Source: Paenibacillus spongiae
GTDB lineage: Bacteria; Bacillota; Bacilli; Paenibacillales; Paenibacillaceae
DNA length: 64,000 nt
Assembly (NCBI RefSeq): GCF_024734895.1
Contig: NZ_CP091430.1
Span: 2,126,501 to 2,190,500, forward strand
Reading direction: 5' to 3'
Shown: one piece after another, positions 51,619 through 61,443 of the stretch
Numbering within the stretch: position 1 is the first letter of the stretch
Layout: every line of letters begins with the position of its first letter
Translations under genes and position numbers: made by a program
The notes under the pieces: generated by a model
What the model was told of the DNA's origin: nothing
The model's input: the letters and a program-made list of their open reading frames with translations, nothing else
Database searches by the model: none

Positions 51619-53379
51619 TTGTCATACGAAACGAAGAAACTAAAACGTGATGCATCTAAAGTAATTGTTCCACAATATTGGAATCCTGCCTTAGATAACG
51701 GTAATGGTGATTGGGAAGTTTTAACTGGTTCAGATGGAGCCTATAAAGCCCAATCGGTTCAATATGTGTCCGCCGACTATTTAGAGGGGACTGGAAACTT
51801 TAACAAGGTATTTGATGAGGATATGCATGGATTATCCATTCTTAATAATGGCGATAAGCTCATGAGGTTCACGACAAATGGCGTATCTCGTCCTGTACCG
51901 GCGGGAGGAACCTATAATCAAATATTTAAGCAAACGTTCCGAGAGCTATCAATATCAGCTACAGGTGAATGGTTTATTGACGTTTTACAGCAATATGGTG
52001 CAGCCGCTGTAGTTGTTGTGCCTCCAGATCCCGATCTTGAAGCGCCTGACAACGTAACGAATCTACGTCAAAGTAACGTAACTCATAATAGCGCTACGAT
52101 TATATGGGACGCTTCTGTATCCACTGACACAGTTGGTTATGAGATATGGAGAAGCGGTGCGTTGTTATCAACTGTAACAGGCACAACATACGATGCAACT
52201 GGTATGCCCCCAGAAACTCAGTTCACTTTTACTGTAAAGGTCGTTGATGGCGCAGGCAATGTGTCGTCAGGAGTAAGTATTACGGTCACGACTGCCACGC
52301 AACCAGCTGAGACAACACCTGCAGATGTGACAGGACTAACTGAAAGCAACGTTACTACAACGAGCGCAACGATTACATGGATAGCCAGCGTCTCCTCAGA
52401 TATCAAGGATTACCGAGTTTATGATGAGACAAATCTACTTGCAACGGTAACGACAACAACACTTAACTTAACGGATTTGCAGCCAGAGACATCGTACAAT
52501 CTCAAGGTTAAAGCACGAGATACATCAAACAATGAATCAACTGGTATATCGATTACCATCAAGACAAAAGCGGTTGGAGATACTACACCTCCTGTTGTCA
52601 CTGCATCGCCTGTAGGCGGATCTTATACTAGCTCTCAAAGCATCACCTTGACTTCGAATGAACAAGCAACAATTTATTACACGACCAATGGAAATGATCC
52701 TACTGAAAGTGACGTTTATTCAACACCAATCCCGATTAGTGTTAATACAACGTTGAAGTTCTTCGGGAAGGATGAAGCAGGAAATAAAAGCGCAGTACAG
52801 ACGGCTACGTATACAATTGATACTGGATCATCGGGACAAGTTATTGTAAGCGATTCTTTCAACCGAGCGAATGGAGCACTCGGAAACACAGAAACTGGTC
52901 AAGCTTGGATTCAGACTCAGACGATCAATGCGCCAACTATAAGCAATAACCAATTTGCATCATTGGTATCTGGATCAATTTATTCATTAGTAGACTTGGA
53001 ACAATCGAATAACATTGCAATTGAAATGGATTTAATCATTCCAACATTACCTATAGGTGGAACAATATCCGGAATCGCTTTTAGATATGGAACAAATAAT
53101 GCCACTTATATTTGGGGAGCAAAAGGTGGTTCAGTAGGATTTATTAATCTTGGTACTGGAGTTACGGCAGCTCCAGCAGATGTTAGCTTCCCATTCGTTG
53201 CAGGTCAAACTTATCGGTTTAAAGTTGAGTTACGCGGATCAGAAGTAAAGTGCTATGTAGATGATGTACTGAAGCATACGTATACAGATTCTGTACACAT
53301 CGGAAACACGAAGCACGGTATTGTCTTCTACTCAACTAATGTGCCGAGAGCGGATAACTTCAAGATAACGAAACTGTAG
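51619..53379 (+). CDS. Fibronectin type III tail/baseplate adhesin
   Basis: The 586-aa protein has an N-terminal attachment domain (about 1-135), two FN3 domains (about 140-228 and 235-320, each with VTNLRQSNVT / TGLTESNVT starts), a chitobiase C-terminal-like bacterial Ig domain (about 323-398, GGSYTSSQSITLTSNEQATI), and a concanavalin/LamG-like C-terminal domain (about 405-586, DSFNRANGALG). It is probably a carbohydrate-binding virion accessory protein. TTG 51619 follows AAAGGAGG. Confidence 0.85.
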   Translation: MSYETKKLKRDASKVIVPQYWNPALDNGNGDWEVLTGSDGAYKAQSVQYVSADYLEGTGNFNKVFDEDMHGLSILNNGDKLMRFTTNGVSRPVPAGGTYNQIFKQTFRELSISATGEWFIDVLQQYGAAAVVVVPPDPDLEAPDNVTNLRQSNVTHNSATIIWDASVSTDTVGYEIWRSGALLSTVTGTTYDATGMPPETQFTFTVKVVDGAGNVSSGVSITVTTATQPAETTPADVTGLTESNVTTTSATITWIASVSSDIKDYRVYDETNLLATVTTTTLNLTDLQPETSYNLKVKARDTSNNESTGISITIKTKAVGDTTPPVVTASPVGGSYTSSQSITLTSNEQATIYYTTNGNDPTESDVYSTPIPISVNTTLKFFGKDEAGNKSAVQTATYTIDTGSSGQVIVSDSFNRANGALGNTETGQAWIQTQTINAPTISNNQFASLVSGSIYSLVDLEQSNNIAIEMDLIIPTLPIGGTISGIAFRYGTNNATYIWGAKGGSVGFINLGTGVTAAPADVSFPFVAGQTYRFKVELRGSEVKCYVDDVLKHTYTDSVHIGNTKHGIVFYSTNVPRADNFKITKL

Positions 53380-53394
53380 GAAGGAGGTATATGA

Positions 53395-54132
53395 ATGGCA
53401 TGGGAAAAGCCAAGCACAGGGAACAATGGGGGAAGTGGACATACTCACACTAACAAATCAACGCTTGATAAGTTGGCTGAATCAGGTGGTAAATTAACCT
53501 TCAACGGATCTTTAGTTAGTGAAAGTGGGAGTGGGGGAAGCACATCCTATATCAAAGGGAAGAAAATCAATTGCCTTGGTGATAGCATAACGCAAGGTAA
53601 TGCAGGTGGGGCAACCCCATGGACAACAATTTTGCAAAATAACTATGGATGTACGGTTCGCAATTATGGTATCAGCGGATCGACATTTATTGATAATAGT
53701 ACAGTCTGGTCTATGTACTATCGTTTCCCGAGCATGAATAACGATGCGGATATCAATATCGTTTGGGGCGGATTTAACGACATAACGCAAAACTTCCCCA
53801 TTGGTACATTTGCAGATCGAGTATCTACAACTTTCTATGGAGCGTTGCATTTAATGATTGACGCAATAATGACGAAATTTGTAGGCAAAAAGCTATACGT
53901 CTGTACCTTGTTGGATCATCATCATAATTGGGAGACCGTTAAGACATGGAACAACGTGATACGAGAGGTTACGGATTATTGGGGAGTTCAGGTCATCGAG
54001 ATGAACAGACTTGGAATATCACCAAGAAATACGAATGCTAAAGCTGCATTGATACCAGATAATATCCATCCCAATACAGCAGGAAATCAAGTCATTGCGG
54101 ATTATATAGCGGCGTTTATTAATTCACATTAA
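53395..54132 (+). CDS. SGNH/GDSL hydrolase, virion-associated
   Basis: The 245-aa protein begins with a Gly/Ser-rich region (about 1-55) including HTHTNKSTLDKL, typical of phage fibre chaperone-free tails. The SGNH domain has GDSIT (S64), WGGFNDI and a C-terminal DNIHPN catalytic Asp-His pair. It should remove ester groups such as O-acetyl from wall or capsule polymers at adsorption. ATG 53395 follows AGGAGG. Confidence 0.88.
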   Translation: MAWEKPSTGNNGGSGHTHTNKSTLDKLAESGGKLTFNGSLVSESGSGGSTSYIKGKKINCLGDSITQGNAGGATPWTTILQNNYGCTVRNYGISGSTFIDNSTVWSMYYRFPSMNNDADINIVWGGFNDITQNFPIGTFADRVSTTFYGALHLMIDAIMTKFVGKKLYVCTLLDHHHNWETVKTWNNVIREVTDYWGVQVIEMNRLGISPRNTNAKAALIPDNIHPNTAGNQVIADYIAAFINSH

Positions 54133-54262
54133 GACTATGACCGTGATGCACTTTTGCACTATGTATTCGACACCATTCTATTTACATAAAGTAAGATAAC
54201 GGGACCATATATTATTAAATATGGTATAATTATCCCATTGGCAAAGAAAGCGGTGTTGAGAA

Positions 54263-54781
54263 TTGATTAGTGAGTATAAAAACAGTATGGATACCTTAGC
54301 AATAATGTCTGACAATAATGAATACCGTTATAGGTTAACAAAGATATGGGACGCCAATAAGGGAACCTTGGCAATCATAATGCTGAACCCCAGTAAGGCT
54401 AATGTATTAAAGTTTGATGATACCGTAATGAAAATATTTAACTATGCTATTGATAATGATTATGGGCAACTTGATATCGTTAATCTGTTTGCTTATATGT
54501 CAACAGATCCTACTAATCTGAAATATAGTGACCAACGATACGAAAGCTTAAATGACATCTACATAAAACTGGTCGCATCACAAGCTGAAAAATTATTGAT
54601 TGCATGGGGACCAGACAAAACGAAATATGTAACAAGAAAACGTCATGTAGAAACCCTGCTAATACCCTATAAATCTAAGCTAATTTGTTTTCAAGATGAA
54701 AAAGGGGTTAGCCCGAGACACCCTCTTTTTTTGTCAGACAAGTGGACTCTTATGAACTATAACTTAATGTTTGCCACATAA
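54263..54781 (+). CDS. DUF1643-family protein
   Basis: The 172-aa protein has the DUF1643 features: RYRLTKIWDANKGTLAIIML, NPSKAN, VNLFAY, AWG and the C-terminal PRHPLFL. The function is unknown; members occur in phages and plasmids. TTG 54263 is taken as start. It begins the right accessory cluster. A TATAAT box lies at 54225-54230, within the hairpin-rich leader, suggesting a separate promoter active in the lysogen. Confidence 0.85.
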   Translation: MISEYKNSMDTLAIMSDNNEYRYRLTKIWDANKGTLAIIMLNPSKANVLKFDDTVMKIFNYAIDNDYGQLDIVNLFAYMSTDPTNLKYSDQRYESLNDIYIKLVASQAEKLLIAWGPDKTKYVTRKRHVETLLIPYKSKLICFQDEKGVSPRHPLFLSDKWTLMNYNLMFAT

Positions 54782-54910
54782 TGAGGTTAGAGATAGAAAT
54801 TTCTTCAAAATCGAGTGGACCCCTTTATCAATGACGACGATACTGATTGGGAAAAGTTGTTTGGGATAAAGGAGTAGGTTGAAAGATTAATTTTAAGAGG
54901 TGCGAAGTGC

Positions 54911-55024
54911 ATGAAACTAAAATGTAGAATTTTTGGTCACAAGAAATCAAATATTTCTAGCAGTTATCTTTGGAATGGAGTTAAGTTCACATGCGTAAGG
55001 TGTGGGCAAGTTATTATCAATTGA
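54911..55024 (+). CDS. Small zinc-finger-like (DUF1660-type) protein, 37 aa
   Basis: ATG 54911, after AGAGGTG, opens a frame reading MKLKCRIFGHKKSNI and ending FTCVRCGQVIIN. C5, H10 and the CxxC form a small zinc-ribbon-like motif like DUF1660 prophage proteins. Confidence 0.6.
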   Translation: MKLKCRIFGHKKSNISSSYLWNGVKFTCVRCGQVIIN

Positions 55025-55158
55025 AACTAGATTTAATTGGGGCATATGTTAAAATGTCTCTATGCGGCAACACATATAGATTCGGACAGTTTATCGAAGA
55101 CAGTATTAATTAATAAGTTTGAAATGGCTAGATTCAATGAGGATAGAGGTGTCCAAAG

Positions 55159-55488
55159 ATGATTATCATTCAGACATACGCAATGATGTTTATTGGAGCG
55201 ATTTTTGCTTTTATTACCTTGGTGATCCTCGATAAAAAAGTTGACTGGAAGAAGCAAGAAGCAAGGAATATAGTGAGAAGTTCGTATTTCATTGTTATGG
55301 CCTTGATCTTTCTAGTGTCTTTGATTAATTTTGATACAACTATTTATACGGCTATCATACTAACTTTGTCTCCAATTGCATTTGTGATCTCGATTTACTG
55401 CATGAAACATTTTGTAGAGAGTCTATATCTATTTGGTTTTATATTTATAGGTGCTGCATCTGTAGTTATGCAAACCATGATCTATTAA
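55159..55488 (+). CDS. Hypothetical membrane protein, 109 aa
   Basis: Four hydrophobic segments (about residues 5-23, 42-62, 64-83 and 89-107) make this a small integral membrane protein. Ribosome site GAGGTG precedes ATG 55159. It is in the right accessory cluster and unrecognised. Confidence 0.6.
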   Translation: MIIIQTYAMMFIGAIFAFITLVILDKKVDWKKQEARNIVRSSYFIVMALIFLVSLINFDTTIYTAIILTLSPIAFVISIYCMKHFVESLYLFGFIFIGAASVVMQTMIY

Positions 55489-55527
55489 TAAAAAGATAAT
55501 TTTATTATAAAAATGGAGGTTTCAATT

Positions 55528-55767
55528 ATGAATGAAGATTTAGATCAAAGACACATCGATGAAGAAGCATTCAAAAAAGAAGTATATAAACATGCAGTCG
55601 CAGGAGAATCATACAAGGGGTGGGAGACAACCGAGTGCGGATCAGGCAAACTGGTATTTGAAAAGAATGACACACAAATTATTGCCAGCAGACATATGTC
55701 TGTGAAAAATTGGATTGATGAATGTTGGGTAGAAATCAAGACTAAGATTGATGAGATAGAGGGATGA
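55528..55767 (+). CDS. Hypothetical acidic protein, 79 aa
   Basis: A soluble protein, MNEDLDQRHIDEEAFKKEVY, with strands around LVFEKNDTQII. ATG 55528 follows GGAGGT. Function unknown. It lies directly before the second DUF2513 gene. Confidence 0.6.
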   Translation: MNEDLDQRHIDEEAFKKEVYKHAVAGESYKGWETTECGSGKLVFEKNDTQIIASRHMSVKNWIDECWVEIKTKIDEIEG

Positions 55768-55802
55768 AACAACAATTTCATGAGAAAGCAGGCCAGAAAT
55801 AA

Positions 55803-56165
55803 ATGAAGAGAGATAACGAACTGATCATTAAAATTCTAAAACAAATCGAAGAAGAAAAGACACTGACGAACGTAATTGTTGTAGAAATAGAGGGTTATGA
55901 CGATGAATCAGTTCAGTATCATGTAGGATTATTAAAAGACGCTGGTTACGTAATAGCAAAGAGAACAATGTCTCCAGTTCAATACTATATTAGTGAAATG
56001 ACTTGGATAGGTCATGATTTTCTAGATGCCGCTCGCGATGAAGGTGTAGTGAGTAAAGCAAAAGAAACAGCCAAACAAAAGGGTATTGAATTTGCAAGTA
56101 TCCCACTCGACATTGCGAAAGAACTTCTCATGAAGAGCCTTAAGGGAATAATTGGATTAGATTAA
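55803..56165 (+). CDS. DUF2513-family protein, second copy
   Basis: The 120-aa protein starts MKRDNELIIKILKQIEE and carries TWIGHDFLDAARDE, the DUF2513 mark. It has the same length as the copy at 20995-21357 and shares its start and core motif, but differs in the middle, so the duplication is not recent. No clear strong ribosome site precedes it. Function unknown. Confidence 0.8.
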   Translation: MKRDNELIIKILKQIEEEKTLTNVIVVEIEGYDDESVQYHVGLLKDAGYVIAKRTMSPVQYYISEMTWIGHDFLDAARDEGVVSKAKETAKQKGIEFASIPLDIAKELLMKSLKGIIGLD

Positions 56166-56204
56166 TATGGAGGGGTATACCCTTGAATATGAGGTTGATA
56201 CGAT

Positions 56205-56702
56205 ATGTTAGTATGGGAGATATTATCCAAAGAAAATGTGATTAAAATGATTGTAACTGGTCTACCAACACTCTTGATTGCCGCTATCGTACCCTTCATC
56301 TCTATTAAATTTGCACTAAAACAATTTTACACACAAAAATGGTGGGAAACAAAAGCCAGTACCTATTCTAAAATTATCGAAAATCTATCTAGTCTTGAAT
56401 ATACAATGAATCAATTATATGAGCATGAAGCATTGAATATCATTAATTTAAGCGATAGTGCTCTAAAAAAATTTATAGAGTTAAGGTCTCACTCGTATGA
56501 TGTAATTAGTCAAATGAATTCAACAGGTTCATATATTATTTCTAATGAGTGCTGGGAGACATTAAGAGAGTTACTAAAGTCCTTGGAGTACCGAAATAAA
56601 GATGGAAACTGGATTGATGATTATGAAGTACACTTATCAGCTATTGGTGATGCACTGACAAAAATAAGGGATATTGCAAAAAGAGATCTAAGAGTTAAAT
56701 GA
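56205..56702 (+). CDS. Membrane-anchored hypothetical protein, 165 aa
   Basis: One N-terminal membrane helix (about residues 14-35, MIVTGLPTLLIAAIVPFI) leads to a mainly helical cytoplasmic part with ASTYSKIIENLSSLEYTMNQ. The architecture echoes the anchored coiled-coil protein near the left prophage end. Function unknown. Confidence 0.6.
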   Translation: MLVWEILSKENVIKMIVTGLPTLLIAAIVPFISIKFALKQFYTQKWWETKASTYSKIIENLSSLEYTMNQLYEHEALNIINLSDSALKKFIELRSHSYDVISQMNSTGSYIISNECWETLRELLKSLEYRNKDGNWIDDYEVHLSAIGDALTKIRDIAKRDLRVK

Positions 56703-56744
56703 CAGCCTTTAAATATACTTTCATCGGAAGGAAGTGATAACATA

Positions 56745-57233
56745 TTGGTTAACTCATGGCATGTATCAGTTGCAGCAGAATCTATAACAGCTTTTTTATT
56801 TGCGAGAATTGGATTCGATGTTTCTGTTCAGTATGGAGCCAATCAACCAGAATATGACTTGATGGTTTCAAAAGGAGATAATATTATGAAAGTTTCGGTG
56901 AAAGGAAGTAGGGATGGTGGGTGGGGTCTAACTCAAGGATTCAAGAAGGAAGTTGTTAGTTATCATGAGGCAATTGATTTATGGCTACTCAAACACTCGA
57001 AGAAAACTATTTTTAGCCTAGTTCAATTTATAGGCGTTCAAATCAATGAAATGCCAAGAGTCTATGTAGCTTCACCGTATGAAGTGGCTGCTTTAATGAA
57101 AAATGCTCGTAATGGTATAGGAGATACTGTGTTAAGAGAAAAGAAAGTGTGGACAAAAGCTCAATATCGAGACGATCTGATTCCATCAAAGTGGATATTT
57201 TCCGAACAGCGAATCAACGAACTTTTGATTTAA
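56745..57233 (+). CDS. PD-(D/E)XK nuclease-like protein, 162 aa
   Basis: The N-terminal 60 residues show the fold signature: E12 in AAESITAFLFARIGFDVSV, D38 in PEYDLMV, and the S-V-K of VSVKGSRDG (K53). This is an Asp followed by xxK after a beta strand as in restriction-type nucleases and Hjc-like proteins. A C-terminal domain with PRVYVASPYEVAALMKNA follows. TTG 56745 follows AAGGAAGTGAT. It is the last phage gene before attR and could be a defence or repair nuclease; catalytic Glu is atypical. Confidence 0.7.
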   Translation: MVNSWHVSVAAESITAFLFARIGFDVSVQYGANQPEYDLMVSKGDNIMKVSVKGSRDGGWGLTQGFKKEVVSYHEAIDLWLLKHSKKTIFSLVQFIGVQINEMPRVYVASPYEVAALMKNARNGIGDTVLREKKVWTKAQYRDDLIPSKWIFSEQRINELLI

Positions 57234-57368
57234 CAATGTTAGATAAACAATTCTTCAATTATATATTCGAGGAATTACTTAATTATTTGTGACAAGACGA
57301 ATGGCAATATGCTGGGATGGTTGAACCGAATACATTTGTCTTAAAGCGAGAGATGTAATGATGAGTAG

Positions 57369-57400
57369 CCTGTACGTGTAAAAGCGTATGGGTTTTTTTT
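57369..57400 (+). terminator. Terminator at the right prophage end
   Basis: CCTGTACG (57369-57376) pairs with CGTATGGG (57385-57392), using G-U pairs, followed by TTTTTTTT. It shields hrcA from phage transcription. Confidence 0.7.
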
Positions 57401-57461
57401 GTCTTGAGTTAGTGGTTAGTTCACATTGTGTTATTTTTTTTAATGAAAAAGACGTCCTACA

Positions 57462-57574
57462 TGACCACCTTATTAATGAAGCTAGACCACTAAACTCTAA
57501 ATTTTTCTGAACACTATACAACCACCCATGACCACTATATAATTATTGAATAAGATCCTAATGTATAGTGGTCA
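57462..57574. promoter_or_regulatory. Cluster of candidate integrase arm-type sites, right
   Basis: TGACCAC occurs at 57462 and 57529, AGACCAC at 57484, ACAACCAC near 57518, and inverted GTGGTCA at 57568. The extended forms TGACCACTATATAATT (57529-57544) and, inverted, TGACCACTATACATT (57560-57574) match the left site at 17691. Confidence 0.55.
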
Positions 57575-57586
57575 ATACGCAGAAAA

Positions 57587-57694
57587 CCCCGAGAAGGTCT
57601 GGACCGACTGCGTCAACTGTCCGAAGCAGGAATGCTGCGACGAAATAGCGGTGCTCAAAATGCTGAACTGACTTGACAATCGTCGAGTTGGTTT
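57587..57694 (+). repeat. attR: 108-bp direct repeat, right copy
   Basis: It is identical to 17509-17616. It contains a disconnected copy of the 3' end of the acetyltransferase gene (to 57671) and TTGACA at 57673-57678, which becomes the -35 element of the hrcA promoter. The chromosomal sequence resumes at 57695. Confidence 0.95.
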
Positions 57695-57702
57695 GGTATT
57701 TT
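57673..57702 (+). promoter_or_regulatory. Promoter of the hrcA-grpE-dnaK-dnaJ operon
   Basis: TTGACA (57673-57678), an 18-base spacer and TATTTT (57697-57702) stand directly before the CIRCE element. The -35 lies inside the att repeat and the -10 just outside it. Confidence 0.65.
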
Positions 57703-57713
57703 TGTAGTAATGA

Positions 57714-57740
57714 TTAGCACTCGCCGTGATTGAGTGCTAA
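57714..57740. promoter_or_regulatory. CIRCE operator (HrcA binding site)
   Basis: TTAGCACTC, nine bases, GAGTGCTAA is a perfect CIRCE inverted repeat. HrcA bound here represses the heat-shock operon at normal temperature. Confidence 0.98.
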
Positions 57741-57797
57741 CGATGATGCGACACAAGGTCGAATAATACCGAAAGTGGATAGTTAGGAGGAGCTGCG

Positions 57798-58823
57798 ATG
57801 TTGACAGAACGGCAACGAATGATTTTGAATGCGATCATAGATGATTACATCCGCTCAGCTGAGCCGATCGGCTCGCGCAGCATATCGAAGCGCGGCGATG
57901 TCGGCTATAGTCCGGCTACGATCCGCAATGAGATGGCTGATCTTGAGGAGCTGGGTTTTTTGGAACAGCCTCATACGTCGGCAGGCCGAATTCCATCCAT
58001 TAAAGGTTACCGGTATTATGTTGATCATCTGGTGAAGCTAGGGGAAGTGAACGAACAGGATCTGAACACGATCCGTTCTTTCTTTGCGGAGAAGATGAAT
58101 CAGATGGAAGATGTCATTCAGCATGCTGCCACGATACTTTCCAATCTGACGAACTACACGTCCATTGTGCTTGGGCCGGAAACGTTCTCCAATTCGCTCA
58201 AGCACTTTCAGTTTGTGCCGATCAGTGAAGCTACGGCGGTCGCGATCGTCGTGACGAATACGGGTCACGTCGAGAATCGGACCGTGTCCCTTCCGCCGGA
58301 CATGAGCATGTCGGACATGGAGAGAGCCGTTAACATTCTGAATACGAAGCTCATCGGCGTCCCGCTTGTCCGATTGAAATCGAAGCTCCATTCAGAGGTC
58401 GGTCAAGAGCTTGGCCGGTACGTGGACCAATGCGAGCGGCTGCTGAGCGTATTGGATCAGGCGCTGAGCAGCGATGAGGAGAACCGCGTATTTCTGGGCG
58501 GAACGACGAATATGCTGACCCAGCCGGAATTCAAGGACGTTGACAAGGTGAAGACGCTGCTCGATCTGCTCGACGAAACGCCGACGCTTATGCGCATGTT
58601 CTCCGCTCTGCCAAGCGGTATCGGGGTGCGGATCGGGACGGAGAATTCGCATGCGGCCATCAACAACTGCAGCTTGATCACAGCGACTTATTCGATTGAC
58701 GGGCAAGCGCTCGGTACGGTTGGGATTCTTGGACCGACCCGGATGGATTACGGCAAGGTGATTAGTCTGCTGGATGTGCTTTCCAAGGATATGGCCTTAC
58801 TGTTGGGCCGCTGGTACAAATAA
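57798..58823 (+). CDS. hrcA: Heat-inducible transcription repressor HrcA
   Basis: The 341-aa repressor has an N-terminal winged helix (about residues 1-75, LTERQRMILNAIIDDYI and SPATIRNEMADLEELGFL), a GAF-like domain and a C-terminal dimerisation region. It binds CIRCE, with GroEL helping it fold. The ATG follows AGGAGGAG. It is the first gene after the prophage; its promoter and CIRCE are intact thanks to the repeat at attR. Confidence 0.97.
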   Translation: MLTERQRMILNAIIDDYIRSAEPIGSRSISKRGDVGYSPATIRNEMADLEELGFLEQPHTSAGRIPSIKGYRYYVDHLVKLGEVNEQDLNTIRSFFAEKMNQMEDVIQHAATILSNLTNYTSIVLGPETFSNSLKHFQFVPISEATAVAIVVTNTGHVENRTVSLPPDMSMSDMERAVNILNTKLIGVPLVRLKSKLHSEVGQELGRYVDQCERLLSVLDQALSSDEENRVFLGGTTNMLTQPEFKDVDKVKTLLDLLDETPTLMRMFSALPSGIGVRIGTENSHAAINNCSLITATYSIDGQALGTVGILGPTRMDYGKVISLLDVLSKDMALLLGRWYK

Positions 58824-58850
58824 CATTACTTTCAGGAGGTGTAGCAACCC

Positions 58851-59414
58851 GTGAGCGTGAATGAACAACCGACGACTGAAGAGATTAAGAACGACACTGC
58901 GGCAGACGCTTCGGAGCAGCCCCGCGACGAGCAAGTGCCAACGGATACGGAAGAGACGACCGAAGATCCAATGATCGCAGAGCTGGTTAAGCAAGCCGAA
59001 GAGAATCAACAACGATACTTACGCGCACAAGCGGATTTCGATAATTTCCGCAGACGTACGCAGAAAGAAAAGGAAGAGCTCGCCCAGTATGCTTCCATGA
59101 AGCTGATTACGGAGCTGCTGCCGGTCGTGGATAATTTCGGCCGCGCGCTGGATGCCGCGAAGGGCGGCGGAGAGCTGGATGCCTTCGCCAAAGGCGTAGA
59201 CATGATCTTCCGGCAATTCGAAGCTGTATTGGAGCAGGAAGGCGTTAAGCCGATGGATGCCGTCGGGCAGCCTTTCAATCCTGAATTCCATCAAGCGGTC
59301 ATGCGGGTGGAATCCGACGAGCATGAAGAAGGCATCGTCATTGAAGAAATGCAGAAGGGTTATATGCTGAAGGATAAAGTGCTGCGCCCTGCAATGGTGA
59401 AAGTAAGCGGCTAA
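58851..59414 (+). CDS. grpE: GrpE nucleotide exchange factor
   Basis: The 187-aa co-chaperone releases ADP from DnaK. It has an acidic N-terminus (about 1-45), a coiled-coil with RYLRAQADFDNFRRRTQKEK (about 60-85), and the C-terminal beta domain ending GYMLKDKVLRPAMVKV. GTG 58851 follows AGGAGGTG; the gene is second in the operon. An in-frame GTG two codons later is an alternative. Confidence 0.96.
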   Translation: MSVNEQPTTEEIKNDTAADASEQPRDEQVPTDTEETTEDPMIAELVKQAEENQQRYLRAQADFDNFRRRTQKEKEELAQYASMKLITELLPVVDNFGRALDAAKGGGELDAFAKGVDMIFRQFEAVLEQEGVKPMDAVGQPFNPEFHQAVMRVESDEHEEGIVIEEMQKGYMLKDKVLRPAMVKVSG

Positions 59415-61292
<1,878 letters not shown>

Positions 61293-61306
61293 GTTCGCGT
61301 GCGCAA

Positions 61307-61350
61307 ACGGTGCGCCGTCCGAAAAATAAGGGCGGCGCAGCCGTTTTTCG
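61307..61350 (+). terminator. Terminator after dnaK
   Basis: CGGTGCGCCGTCC (61308-61320) pairs with GGGCGGCGCAGCCG (61330-61343) with one bulge, followed by TTTTT. It separates dnaK from dnaJ partly or fully. Confidence 0.88.
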
Positions 61351-61443
61351 TGTGTCTAGGCATAGGATGCAAGAGAGTTACAGGGGGCGAGAGCCCTTCC
61401 CTGCTTGAGGGGAGGGGGTTTACTAGGAGACGGGGTGACGGAT

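Larger units (their letters stand above)
57234..57586. other. Right prophage end, 353 bp, attP arm region
   Basis: No gene is seen. It contains a strong plus-strand terminator at 57369-57400 and a cluster of GACCAC words between 57462 and 57574 that are probable integrase arm sites, then attR. Confidence 0.7.
17509..57694. mobile_element. Complete prophage, about 40.1 kb, contractile-tail type
   Basis: A perfect 108-bp direct repeat at 17509-17616 and 57587-57694 marks the ends. Between them base composition drops sharply to AT-rich, and the genes are an integrase, control region, replication module, packaging, head, contractile tail, lysis and accessory genes, nearly all on the plus strand. 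All expected structural modules are present, with no obvious disruption. Head genes are HK97-type, while the tail and baseplate follow the PBSX xkdK-xkdU order. No CI-like repressor is seen. It may be inducible; that is inference. Confidence 0.97.

Noticed and set aside
57587-57671. Copy of the acetyltransferase 3' end at attR considered as a truncated pseudogene
   Set aside because: It is simply the phage-carried half of the att repeat; the intact gene is at 17132-17593.
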